Below, one piece after another: positions 27,648-36,253 of a stretch of DNA of 64,000 nt (the stretch's first letter is position 1; each line of letters starts with the position of its first letter). The DNA comes from Pirellulaceae bacterium (lineage in GTDB: Bacteria > Planctomycetota > Planctomycetia > Pirellulales > Pirellulaceae). A model generated the notes under the pieces. It saw only the letters and a list, made by a program, of their open reading frames with translations. It ran no database searches and was not told where the DNA came from. Location: the NCBI GenBank assembly GCA_022448315.1, contig JAKVCA010000019.1, forward strand, positions 122,098 to 186,097, read 5' to 3'. The position numbers were made by a program, and so were the translations under genes.

Positions 27648-28127
27648 TTAGAGGATTTGCTGGATGTTTGTGCTCTGACTTACTTCGTCTTGACCGCCAG
27701 CTTGATCCGGAAATACCCAATACAACAGAGCATAAACCACCACGCCGGTCACCGATACATAAAGCCAAACAGGAAACGCCCATTTCACCACTTTTTTGTG
27801 TTTTTCCCGCCGATCCTTCAGCCCGTAGTAAATCGCACTGATGGCGAGAAATGGGACGGCAACGGCGAGCACGACATGACTCAGCAAAATGGGGTAATAG
27901 ATATACGCCCCCATTGGGTACTGTTCAACGGGAAACAGTTTGCTTCCCACCATCCCGTGATAAATGAGGTAACAGGTCAAAAACACGCCAGACACCGCGA
28001 AACCGCCCAGCATTGCCTTTTTGTGTAGTGACTCATTCTTTTTTTTGATGGTCACAAAACCGAGAATCAGGAGCAGCGTTGCGATTCCGTTAAGCGTCGC
28101 ATTGATGTGAGGCAGCCAATCCACCAT
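27648..28127 (-). CDS. DUF420 (CtaM/YozB-like) membrane protein
   Basis: A 159-residue protein with four to five membrane segments and the DUF420 features: HINATLNGIATLLLILGF at the N-terminus, KKAMLGGFAVSGVFLTCYLIYH, and HVVLAVAVPFLAI. Members such as CtaM are needed for assembly of aa3-type oxidases in Firmicutes. Conserved histidines in the helices may bind haem or copper. ATG at 28127 has AAGGAA 10 nt upstream; an upstream ATG at 28166 lacks one. It follows the SCO gene in the oxidase operon, fitting an assembly role. Confidence 0.88.
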   Translation of the reverse strand: MVDWLPHINATLNGIATLLLILGFVTIKKKNESLHKKAMLGGFAVSGVFLTCYLIYHGMVGSKLFPVEQYPMGAYIYYPILLSHVVLAVAVPFLAISAIYYGLKDRREKHKKVVKWAFPVWLYVSVTGVVVYALLYWVFPDQAGGQDEVSQSTNIQQIL

Positions 28128-28301
28128 AGACTCGATGTTCCTTGTTTCAGATTCCAAAATATCCAACGGTCATTACCTTGGTGGCAGACCGCTTCCCGCC
28201 ACTTTCATCGACCGGGCGGCGAGCTAATGTGTAACTCATCATTGCACGGACTTGTAAAAACCTCATGCTCAAGGTTCTAACCTTGTTTGCCCCAAGTTTT
28301 T

Positions 28302-29552
28302 CTAGGGTGCTGAGGACGACTCGGGCTTTTCGGTCTCCGCCAAAAGACGATCCACTTCCATCCGCAATTGGATGATGTCTTCCGGTTTGTCGTAGGCAAA
28401 TTTTCCCCGGATGCTTCCCCACTTGTCGATAAGAAACAGGTGCTCGTCGTGAGTCGGTCCCTCGAGGTCAACGAACATGCCAAAGTATTCCGACATGACT
28501 CGTCGAATATGAAGAGGGTCACCCGTGAGGAAATGCCATCGACCCTCCTCGAATCCAATGTTTTCAGCGTAATTTTTCATTTTCGGTGGGTCATCATAAC
28601 CCGGGTCACTGGTCAAACTCACCAACATGACGGGTTTGTCTTCAAGTGAATCCTGCAATGTTTTAACTTGTGACATCATTTCTTTGCAGATTGTCGGGCA
28701 GCGAGTGAAAAAGGAATTCGCTAACCAGACCTTTCCCAACAACTGCTGGGTACCGAAAGGGCGTTGATCAAGATTCGTCAACGTGAATTCATCGAGCCAT
28801 GGCTCGTTTTTCCACGTCTCATCTTTTTCCACAGTCCCCACACCATGTCCTTCCGAAGCCCGGTCCGACTCACTCGGCATCCGCGTCTTCAGCAATTGCT
28901 CGCCGGGAGGTGCCTCCTCTGCCAGACAGGTGTCAACCGCTTCCACGAGCTTCTTCAATTCCGAGGGTTGCTCCCAATCGAAACGATCCCGAATTCGCCC
29001 CCATCGATCCACCAGCATCAGGCTGGTGGAGTGAGTCTCAGGACCAATTGGAAGTCCAAAACTGTCCTCGCCGAGGCTTTTTATTTTCTGCATATCGCCG
29101 GTCAGAAAAAGCCATTTCGATGGATCGGCATTGTATAACAACGCGTAATCGCGAAGGATTTCGGGAGTGTCGTGAGCAGGATCCACGGTGACACTTACCA
29201 GCACAACGTCTTGATCTTGTCGCCTGAATTGCGTCTGAAGTCGCTGCAATGCTTCATTCTGCCGTTTGCATATCGAGGGGCAGCGGGAGAAGAAAAAGCT
29301 GACCAAGGCGACCTGATTCTCTAGCACTCCCTCGCTGATCGGCTGGCCGCTTCGTTCGAGTAATTCAAAGGGTTTAAGCCGAGGCAGATCTTGCCAGGCC
29401 ATGTCAATCCTCTGCGTCCCGCCAACCTTTTGAGCGTCAGACCCGCTCCTTGCCGATGGCCGATCCCGATAACGAATCAGGGTAATCGCCACCAGAATCA
29501 GGAACGTCGTCAGAATGATCATTCCGCTTAGAAAGCCGGGACGACCTCGCAT
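28302..29552 (-). CDS. Tandem SCO1/SenC copper chaperone (two domains)
   Basis: A 416-residue membrane-anchored protein: one N-terminal segment (MIILTTFLILVAITLI) followed by two complete thioredoxin-fold SCO domains. The first has CPSIC near residue 92 and the downstream copper histidine in HSTSLMLVD; the second has CPTIC near 297 and HDEHLFLID. Thus both keep the CxxxC plus His copper site. SCO proteins deliver copper to the CuA centre of subunit II or keep its cysteines reduced. Usual SCO proteins have one domain and about 200 residues, so this is a duplication-fusion. ATG at 29552 has GGGGAG 8 nt upstream. It sits between subunit IV and DUF420 genes. Confidence 0.92.
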   Translation of the reverse strand: MRGRPGFLSGMIILTTFLILVAITLIRYRDRPSARSGSDAQKVGGTQRIDMAWQDLPRLKPFELLERSGQPISEGVLENQVALVSFFFSRCPSICKRQNEALQRLQTQFRRQDQDVVLVSVTVDPAHDTPEILRDYALLYNADPSKWLFLTGDMQKIKSLGEDSFGLPIGPETHSTSLMLVDRWGRIRDRFDWEQPSELKKLVEAVDTCLAEEAPPGEQLLKTRMPSESDRASEGHGVGTVEKDETWKNEPWLDEFTLTNLDQRPFGTQQLLGKVWLANSFFTRCPTICKEMMSQVKTLQDSLEDKPVMLVSLTSDPGYDDPPKMKNYAENIGFEEGRWHFLTGDPLHIRRVMSEYFGMFVDLEGPTHDEHLFLIDKWGSIRGKFAYDKPEDIIQLRMEVDRLLAETEKPESSSAP

Positions 29553-29664
29553 TTTTACTACTCCCCAAAATACTTTCTTGCCGACGGCAACCCCGTCACG
29601 ATGCTGAATCAAGACCGGGCAACCATACTAATTTCGTGGAACGCCGCTCCATTGAATACGTCCT

Positions 29665-30105
29665 CTAGTGTGAATCCGATTCGCTCGAGTCTACCGGCAC
29701 TGGCTCATCGCCCGTGGCAGACGCGTCTTCGCGACTCAGATCCGCCTTCACCTCGCTGGGTTCCGTCGCATGCAACCATCTTTGATCGCTGTAATTTTCG
29801 GCACGTCGACCGACGTCCGGAATCAAGGCAACGACAAGGAGCAAACTCATGAGACTCGCGGGAATCGTCAAGACATACTTCCAGGTTCGCTCCCATTTCA
29901 AATGCATGAAAAATGAGATGACCAGAAAAGCTTTGGCGCACGAGACCAGCATCATGACGGCCCAGGCCAAACCCTGAGATTTCATCAGCGGCGAGTTGGC
30001 AATCACAAATGAAATGGCCGTCAAGAAACACAGGGCGGCAAACACCTTCAAAAACAACTTCGTGTTGGTTTTATGATCTTGTTGTCCTGACGCTTCACTC
30101 ACCAT
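29665..30105 (-). CDS. Cytochrome c oxidase subunit IV
   Basis: A 146-residue prokaryotic COX4-type protein with three membrane segments (LFLKVFAALCFLTAISFVI; GLAWAVMMLVSCAKAFLVISFFMHLK; KYVLTIPASLMSLLLVVALI). The FFMHLKWE phrase is the family hallmark. A hydrophilic acidic tail of about 45 residues follows the last helix. The subunit has no cofactor and stabilises the complex. ATG at 30105 has AAGGG 9 nt upstream; it lies 115 bases after subunit III. Confidence 0.9.
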   Translation of the reverse strand: MVSEASGQQDHKTNTKLFLKVFAALCFLTAISFVIANSPLMKSQGLAWAVMMLVSCAKAFLVISFFMHLKWERTWKYVLTIPASLMSLLLVVALIPDVGRRAENYSDQRWLHATEPSEVKADLSREDASATGDEPVPVDSSESDSH

Positions 30106-30220
30106 GGAATCGATCCCTTCAACTCGAACCTGACTGCTGCTCTATATTCAACGCGTTCCAGCCTGAATTTTCGACGCCACCTTAAGATTGATTGACGACG
30201 TCCCCCTACGCCAAAAAGCA

Positions 30221-31477
30221 CTAAAACAGATACAGCAAGGGGAAAAGAAAAATCCAAACAAGATCGACAAAGTGCCAATACAAACCCAGGTTCTCCACCA
30301 GGTGAGCATGCGTCGCGATCAGTTTCATGGGCATCACGAGAGCAAAAGCGAGCAGCCCGATGAAAACATGTACTGCGTGAAAACCCGTGAGTAAAAAATA
30401 CGTGTTCGCCCAAGTGTTACCACTTGGAATCATGATAGGCAGGCCGAGGTGCCATGCTTCATTTAATCCATGATGCGAGGATAAAGTCGCCTCCAACACA
30501 TCAGCCCGGGCGGTGTACGTTTCAATTTCCTGTGTCAGCTTTGCACGAGACGCATCGACGGCAGTCAACTCTTCGTACAGCTCAGTCCGCTGTGTCGCTA
30601 GTTTTGCAAAAGCTTCAGACTCCGCAGCGGTCAGTGCTGCCTCTCCGGCCTCCGCTTTTGCTTCGAGCGCAGCATAGGCCTCATTCAGTTCAACCAGTTC
30701 CTCATTGATCTCTTGGCTTCTTTGATCCTTGGCCTTTTGCTCCAGGATAAAACCGTCCTTCTGTTTCTCAACCTCGCTTTTCTGTGAAACCAGGAATTCA
30801 TGGGCTTGGGAATTGTCCGGATCAAGCGGACTAATCACATAGGCAAATGTCTCGAGTTGCGAACTCTGAGCATATGGATTTTCTTCCAGCGCTACTTCTT
30901 CGGCCGTCCAATTCACCAGCCCGGTTTGCACGGCCCTCAGATGCTCAAGTCGCTCTTGGTCCATTCCCGTCAGCTCCGTTCTACCTGTCTCGACCTGAAG
31001 TTTGGCAATCTCGCCCGCAACGTAAGACCCAACTGCAGAGACATAGTAAGGATTTGCCTTATCGTAGATTTTGCTTCGAGGTCGCATGGGGTAAATCCCA
31101 TGTTCGAACTTTTGGGTGTACTCGTAAGCTTTGATGCCGAGGAACACGGAGCCAAGAAGAAAGGTCAAAACGAACCATCGCTTGGCCAACCCAGCCTGGT
31201 TTTGCTTTGCCGCTTCAAGCGCCAGAACGACCGTAACGCTGGAGCAAATCAGGACAAACGTGTTGAAGGCACCAATCCACTCGACGAGATACACCTGCTT
31301 GGGTGTCGGCCATGCTCCTTCGGGCACACCAAACCGGAGAACGATATAAGACCCGATCAAACCGGCGAAAAACATGATTTCGGTGGACAAAAAGAGCCAT
31401 AAGCAGAGTTTACCTCGCGGAATGGGAAGGGCGGGCTCATAGCTCAGTTCAACATGTTGATGTTGTGTGTCTGTCAT
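30221..31477 (-). CDS. ctaE: Cytochrome c oxidase subunit III with large coiled-coil insertion
   Basis: A 418-residue subunit III, about twice the usual 200. Three N-terminal helices ([20 protein letters not shown] at 26-45, then 66-91 and 98-124) and the final two ([20 protein letters not shown] and [20 protein letters not shown]) are canonical, including the helix-three KAYEYT and the GFHxxHV motif. Between helices three and four lies a hydrophilic insertion of roughly 220 residues, the later half a charged heptad-like coiled coil. The reading frame is intact throughout. ATG at 31477 is chosen over an upstream TTG at 31513. Subunit III has no metal; it supports proton uptake and stability. 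The inserted domain would face the side of the loop between helices three and four. Confidence 0.92.
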   Translation of the reverse strand: MTDTQHQHVELSYEPALPIPRGKLCLWLFLSTEIMFFAGLIGSYIVLRFGVPEGAWPTPKQVYLVEWIGAFNTFVLICSSVTVVLALEAAKQNQAGLAKRWFVLTFLLGSVFLGIKAYEYTQKFEHGIYPMRPRSKIYDKANPYYVSAVGSYVAGEIAKLQVETGRTELTGMDQERLEHLRAVQTGLVNWTAEEVALEENPYAQSSQLETFAYVISPLDPDNSQAHEFLVSQKSEVEKQKDGFILEQKAKDQRSQEINEELVELNEAYAALEAKAEAGEAALTAAESEAFAKLATQRTELYEELTAVDASRAKLTQEIETYTARADVLEATLSSHHGLNEAWHLGLPIMIPSGNTWANTYFLLTGFHAVHVFIGLLAFALVMPMKLIATHAHLVENLGLYWHFVDLVWIFLFPLLYLF

Positions 31478-31519
31478 AACGTCAATTTTTGACTCCCGGC
31501 AAACCAAAAACAACTTGCA

Positions 31520-32437
31520 TCAAGAACAAACCCAGGCAGAAAGAACCATCACCAACATCATCAAGGGGAGGTGCAGCAAGGAGATACGCAGCAGTTTTCG
31601 GGCGACGCCGTCACTGCGGTCCCGAAGGAACAGACAAGCGCCATAGAGATAAAAACCGCCGAGTGCGGCCACGACAAGTCCGTAAATAATCTGCGTCCAT
31701 CCCTCCAAAGCAACGACCGGCAGCAACGTCGCCGGGATCAACAGGCCAGCAGAAAGAACCGCTTTGATGGCCGTCCAAAACCCACGGCGATCCACCACAG
31801 GAAGCATCTGCATGCCTCCCGCCTCATACTCTTCTCGATACAACCAGGCGATCGCCATGAAGTGCGGGAACTGCCAGAGAAACAGCAACGAAAACAGGCC
31901 GATGATCCAGGGATGAATGGTCGCTCCGGTCGCGAACCAGCCAATCAAAACGGGCATGGCCCCTGCGACTGCCCCAACGATGGTATTGGTCCACGTCCGA
32001 GTTTTAAGTGGCGTGTAAATCCAGACGTACATGACCCAGGTGGCGAAGCCGATCCCTGCAACCATGGGACTGATCGCTAACCATAAGTACACCAGTCCAA
32101 CACATAGCGTGATGGTGCCGAAAACGACCACTTCCGTTAGCCCAAGTCGACCTGAAGGCAAAGGGCGATTGCTCGTTCGACTCATCCGGGCATCAAGCAG
32201 CCGCTCAACGCACTGATTCAGAGCACTACCACTGGCCGCAACCAACAGTGTTCCAATGACCGCATTGAACACCCTCAAAGCGGACACCGAAACAACCGTC
32301 GAAGCAAGGAAGCCTGCTGCGACGACCGTCAGTAAAACCATGAATGAAATACGCGGCTTGGTTAACGCGACGTAGTCACGCCAACGCGCGACGGATTGAT
32401 CTGATACCTCTTGCACAGACATACTTGTGGCTGTCAC
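31520..32437 (-). CDS. ctaB: Protoheme IX farnesyltransferase (haem O synthase)
   Basis: A 305-residue UbiA-superfamily membrane enzyme that adds farnesyl to haem B, making haem O for the oxidase. Motifs: YVALTKPRISFMVLLT at the first helix, NQCVERLLDARMSRTSNRPL (the polyprenyl-diphosphate binding Asp-rich loop), YTPLKTRTWTNTIVGAVAGA and PHFMAIAWLYREEY in later loops. The GTG start at 32437 overlaps the haem A synthase stop as GTGA, indicating translational coupling; an ATG at 32422 is an alternative. Nine hydrophobic segments as expected. Confidence 0.95.
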   Translation of the reverse strand: MTATSMSVQEVSDQSVARWRDYVALTKPRISFMVLLTVVAAGFLASTVVSVSALRVFNAVIGTLLVAASGSALNQCVERLLDARMSRTSNRPLPSGRLGLTEVVVFGTITLCVGLVYLWLAISPMVAGIGFATWVMYVWIYTPLKTRTWTNTIVGAVAGAMPVLIGWFATGATIHPWIIGLFSLLFLWQFPHFMAIAWLYREEYEAGGMQMLPVVDRRGFWTAIKAVLSAGLLIPATLLPVVALEGWTQIIYGLVVAALGGFYLYGACLFLRDRSDGVARKLLRISLLHLPLMMLVMVLSAWVCS

Positions 32438-33447
32438 GCCGGTACTCCCTTGATCCTGCCAAACGGCAGAGAAATGCGACTAAAGTTGGTTACACGTGCG
32501 AGTCGAAAACAGACCCACACGCTCAGAGCAATAATCAAAGAACCGGTCGCCACGTGGAACGTCACGACATTGGCCTGGAACATACTTTTTGCAGGGACCA
32601 CCCATCCGGTAAGCCAGGACGTCTGACCCCATGTCATCGGCCATCCCCACTTCACCACCCATGTTCCGAGCCCCAAGCCAAGTTGAAGGGTCAGAACAAG
32701 TGTGAGCAAAGCGACTGCCCGTTTCAAACCTTGGGGCAAAGAGACACGTCTCAAGCGACGTCTCAGAAGCAAGCCGTGGAACCAGACCGCGAACGCTCCA
32801 ATCACGTGAAAGAGCACGATGGCACGAAAAACGAATGGGTCCGATTCCAGATTGATATGTCGCAAGTTTGCCCCCAAAACCAATTGAGCATAGGCGAGGC
32901 CAAGTATTACGAGAGTCAATGCCCAAGTCGCTGGCTTGAGATTTCGCTGATCTAGCGGAAGACGACGCACCCATCCACGGGACGTCACCACCATGATGCA
33001 GACTGAAAGTCCAAAAAATGCGGGCCCCACGCATCCGTGGACTTTGGCAATCGCCCGATCCGCTGCCAATACACGAATCCCCCCAAGCGTCCCTTGTGCG
33101 ATCACCAGCCCCAAGGCAAGGAGGCAAAGCGCCTTCACCCAGCGACGACGTTCAAACTTCAGGGCGACACACACCAATCCAATCGCCACCAATCCGGCAA
33201 GCGATCCCAGGAGCCGATGCCCATGCTCGATTAACAGGTCCCAAGGACCGCTCAGCCACGTCGTCGGGGGATACAGAAACATGTTGTAGCCGTAGGTGTT
33301 TGGCCAATCCGGTACGGCCATTCCCGCGTCATAGGTCGTCACCAATCCACCGACCCAAATCAGGGGGAACGTGGTGCAAGCAAGCAGGATCGCACAACGA
33401 TGCACCCACTTGGGATGTTCAGTTTTTAAATCCGAAAGACTCGTCAT
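32434..33447 (-). CDS. ctaA: Haem A synthase (COX15/CtaA)
   Basis: A 337-residue eight-helix membrane enzyme that oxidises the C8 methyl of haem O to a formyl group, giving haem A. The sequence contains VGGLVTTYDAGMAVPDWPNT (residues in helix one to loop one), the haem-ligand histidines in IEHGHRLLGSLAGL and AKVHGCVGP, and a second set in the C-terminal half (LFHVIGAF, VTFHVATG). Start ATG 33447 fits the family length better than the upstream TTG at 33492. Its stop overlaps the start of the haem O synthase gene, so the two haem-modifying steps are made together, inside the oxidase operon. Confidence 0.94.
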   Translation of the reverse strand: MTSLSDLKTEHPKWVHRCAILLACTTFPLIWVGGLVTTYDAGMAVPDWPNTYGYNMFLYPPTTWLSGPWDLLIEHGHRLLGSLAGLVAIGLVCVALKFERRRWVKALCLLALGLVIAQGTLGGIRVLAADRAIAKVHGCVGPAFFGLSVCIMVVTSRGWVRRLPLDQRNLKPATWALTLVILGLAYAQLVLGANLRHINLESDPFVFRAIVLFHVIGAFAVWFHGLLLRRRLRRVSLPQGLKRAVALLTLVLTLQLGLGLGTWVVKWGWPMTWGQTSWLTGWVVPAKSMFQANVVTFHVATGSLIIALSVWVCFRLARVTNFSRISLPFGRIKGVPA

Positions 33448-33527
33448 TCGTGTATCAGCTCGCAAGATTCTGCTAGTGTCTTTCCAATCCAAGCGTCCTC
33501 GGACGTGGGCAAGTTGTCAGGGTTCAA

Positions 33528-33550
33528 ACCCGCGAATCATTTACGCGGGT
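33528..33550 (-). other. Hairpin spanning the ctaD stop codon
   Basis: ACCCGCG at 33528-33534 and CGCGGGT at 33544-33550 pair perfectly around a nine-base loop that contains the TAA stop of subunit I. No T run follows on the leftward strand. It may mark an mRNA processing or partial termination point between the structural subunit gene and the haem synthase genes. Confidence 0.4.
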
Positions 33551-35292
33551 GGAGTTTCCGCCTGTGGGAGGAAGTCCACGTCGGCATCAGGGCAACTGTA
33601 TTCGTAAGGTCCTCGGCAAACGACGGGTTGGAAATCAAAATTACCATGCCCTGGAGGACTGGGTGCTGCCCACTCCAGAGTATTGGCCTGCCAAGGGTTC
33701 CTCCCAACCTTCTTTCCAAAAAACAGGCTACCGACGAAGTTGGCCGCGAAAATGATCTGGGTGAAACCGAGCAGAATGGCCGACACCGTCATGACCTGGT
33801 TAATGGGAAGCAAGTCAGCAAATGCTTGAAAATGGTAAGGATCGGCGTACCGTCGAGGGAATCCGGCAGCCCCCAGGATGTGCATGGGATAAAACACCAT
33901 GTTGGTCAGGATGAAGGTCAGAAAAAAATGGACCTTTCCTAGCCTCTCACTCATCATCCGACCAAACATTTTCGGATACCAGAAATAGATCGCTCCCAGA
34001 AGGGCAAGGATCGAACCGCCAAACAAAACGTAATGGAAGTGAGCCACGATGAAATAAGTGTCGTGGATATAGATATCGACAGGTGTCGCCGCCATGAAAA
34101 TACCCGACAACCCACCGATGATGAACATCGAAAGAAAACCTACAGAAAACAGGAGTGGAGTAGTGAACTGAACATTCCCCCTCCAGAGGGTGGCCAACCA
34201 GTTGAAGGTCTTCACACCACTGGGCAGCGCAATGAGCATGGTGCTGATCATGAATGAAACCCCGAGAATCGGGTCCATCCCAGAAATGAACATGTGGTGC
34301 CCCCAGACGATGAAGCCCAACCCGGCAATCGCGCAGATCGAATAGACCATTGGTTTGTAGCCAAATAACGGTTTGCGGCTGAAACATGCCAGGATGTCTG
34401 AAACCATTCCCATCGCAGGGAGAATCATGATGTAAACGGCAGGGTGCGAGTAGAACCAGAAGAGGTGCTGCCACAACAGGGGCTGCCCTCCTCCTGCCAC
34501 CTGAATGCCATTGTTTGCAGCCAAGCCCTCTGGCAGGAAAAAACCGGTTCCGAAAACGCGGTCCGAAAGTTGCATGAATAGTCCAGCGGTTAAAACGGGC
34601 AAGGCGAAGGCCTGCAATATGGCCGTAATGAACATGGACCATATGGTCATTGGCAGACGCATCATCGTCATCCCGGGAGCTCGCATCTGGATGATCGTGG
34701 TCATGTAGTTTACCGACCCCATCATGGATGAGATTCCGACAAACGTAAGACCTAGAATCCAGAGCGTTTGAGCAACACCACTCCCGGGAGCTGCGGCGTC
34801 AAGCACCGAGAGGGGAGGGTAGGCCGTCCAACCTGACGAAGGGCCATAGCCGGCGGTGAAAAAACTGGCCCCGATCAAAATAAACGCAGGCCACATAATC
34901 CAGTAGCTGAGCATATTGAGGGTAGGGAAAGCCATGTCATCCGCACCGATCATCAGTGGGATGAGCCAATTCCCGAATGCACCCGCCAGCATGGGGATGA
35001 TCACGAAGAAAATCATGATCGTGGCATGCATGGTGAAAAGCATGGTGTAGAACTCGGGTGAAATTTGCCCGCCTTCGGCTTCAAACAATCGCCCAAAGAT
35101 TGGCATATCGCTCCAAGGCCATGCCAATTGCCAGCGGACTGCCAGTGCCAGAAGACCGCCGGCAACCCCCCAGATCAAAGTGGAAAATAGAAATTGTGTT
35201 CCGATGATCTTGTGATCGCGCGAGAACACATAGTGCCCCAAAAATCCTGGGATCGACCATCGGCTGGCGGTTGCGTTCTGGGGTGATGACAT
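33541..35292 (-). CDS. ctaD: Cytochrome c oxidase subunit I (A2-type haem-copper oxidase)
   Basis: A 583-residue catalytic subunit with twelve membrane helices. The haem a, haem a3 and CuB ligands are present: TMHATIMIFF (His of helix II), WFYSHPAVYIM (CuB His cross-linked to Tyr, near residue 280), VWGHHMFISG (two CuB His) and HDTYFIVAHFHYV (haem a3 and haem a His). At the position where A1 oxidases have the Glu of GHPEVY, this one has YSHPAVY, the Tyr-Ser signature of the A2 subgroup. It reduces oxygen to water and pumps protons. The C-terminal 60 residues are hydrophilic and end in a Cys-containing tail. It follows subunit II by 64 bases. Confidence 0.96.
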   Translation of the reverse strand: MSSPQNATASRWSIPGFLGHYVFSRDHKIIGTQFLFSTLIWGVAGGLLALAVRWQLAWPWSDMPIFGRLFEAEGGQISPEFYTMLFTMHATIMIFFVIIPMLAGAFGNWLIPLMIGADDMAFPTLNMLSYWIMWPAFILIGASFFTAGYGPSSGWTAYPPLSVLDAAAPGSGVAQTLWILGLTFVGISSMMGSVNYMTTIIQMRAPGMTMMRLPMTIWSMFITAILQAFALPVLTAGLFMQLSDRVFGTGFFLPEGLAANNGIQVAGGGQPLLWQHLFWFYSHPAVYIMILPAMGMVSDILACFSRKPLFGYKPMVYSICAIAGLGFIVWGHHMFISGMDPILGVSFMISTMLIALPSGVKTFNWLATLWRGNVQFTTPLLFSVGFLSMFIIGGLSGIFMAATPVDIYIHDTYFIVAHFHYVLFGGSILALLGAIYFWYPKMFGRMMSERLGKVHFFLTFILTNMVFYPMHILGAAGFPRRYADPYHFQAFADLLPINQVMTVSAILLGFTQIIFAANFVGSLFFGKKVGRNPWQANTLEWAAPSPPGHGNFDFQPVVCRGPYEYSCPDADVDFLPQAETPPA

Positions 35293-35356
35293 CGGTGAGT
35301 TAATCTCTTTGCGACGAACGGGACGTCCGAAAAATCATGGCAAGAGCGAGGGTGGC

Positions 35357-36157
35357 TCACTCTTCGAAGGACTGTGAAATCGCCAAACATTTGGCCGTCG
35401 TCTCCTGCAGCCAGACAGCGTAATCCTCTTCCTCTTGCACCTCCAAGACGGCGCCCATTTTATAGTGCCCCCAGCCACATAATTCCGTGCAGGCAATTTC
35501 GTACCTTCCGGCCTTGTTGGCCTCAAACCAAACGAACTGTTTCATACCGGGGACGATATCCTGTTTCACCCGAAGCGACGGCACAAAAAAACTGTGCAAC
35601 ACGTCCGAGGATTCAATCTGAAACACGACGGGCTGGTTCTTCGGAACGTGCACCTCTCCGGTCACCATAAAATCATCCACCGTATCAAACTTGCCATCCG
35701 GCCCCGGGTAAAAAAAATCCCAATCAAACTGGCGAGCGACAACGCGGACGCTCGGTGGCACGAGCCGCTCTTCACCATCGACGACCTCAACCGGTCGGTC
35801 CATTTTGTTTTCGGCCCAAGCGTTGAGCTGGTAAATCGAGAGAAAAACCAGGATCCCTGCAGGAATGACAGCCCATATGATCTCGAGCGTATGGTTACCG
35901 TGAACGTAAGCTGCCCTCCGGCTACCCCCCTTGGCGGGCCACATCGTCAAAGCGAGGATCGCTCCTGTCCCGATGAAAATCACACCCGTGATCCAGAGAA
36001 TCAGGTTGAATAGGTGATCGATTACTCCACCGTATTCGTTGACATTTTCCGGCAGCCAAAGACCTGCAAGCGGCCACGCCCCGAAGATCGCCCACACGAT
36101 GAGTAGCGTTCCCAGGATCGGAACCAGAAGGAAAAGTAAACTCCAGACTCGATTCAC
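35357..36157 (-). CDS. ctaC: Cytochrome c oxidase subunit II
   Basis: A 266-residue subunit with two or three N-terminal membrane segments and a periplasmic cupredoxin domain. The binuclear CuA site is complete: His in SSDVLHSFFVP, then CTELCGWGHYKM near residues 221-232 giving two Cys, Glu carbonyl, His and Met. The aromatic electron-entry patch WDFFYPG precedes it. There is no fused cytochrome c domain, so electrons must come from a separate c-type protein, very likely the di-haem protein encoded just upstream. The last 30 residues after CuA are acidic. Confidence 0.95.
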   Translation of the reverse strand: MNRVWSLLFLLVPILGTLLIVWAIFGAWPLAGLWLPENVNEYGGVIDHLFNLILWITGVIFIGTGAILALTMWPAKGGSRRAAYVHGNHTLEIIWAVIPAGILVFLSIYQLNAWAENKMDRPVEVVDGEERLVPPSVRVVARQFDWDFFYPGPDGKFDTVDDFMVTGEVHVPKNQPVVFQIESSDVLHSFFVPSLRVKQDIVPGMKQFVWFEANKAGRYEIACTELCGWGHYKMGAVLEVQEEEDYAVWLQETTAKCLAISQSFEE

Positions 36158-36253
36158 TGCAGATTCTCTCCTGCACCACCTGATGGGTGCACACCTAATT
36201 TGCTCGCCGGTGCCCGTCTGATGCGGACTCCCTCGCGGATTCGCCGGGTGTCT

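Noticed and set aside
33510..33540. Sequence similar to 38318-38350 (CAGGGTTC-AAC-CGCG-AATCA), resembling a tRNA T-arm
   Set aside because: The T-stem pairing fails at both places and no acceptor or anticodon arm can be drawn. The likeness of about 20 positions is too short to call a repeat family without a genome search.
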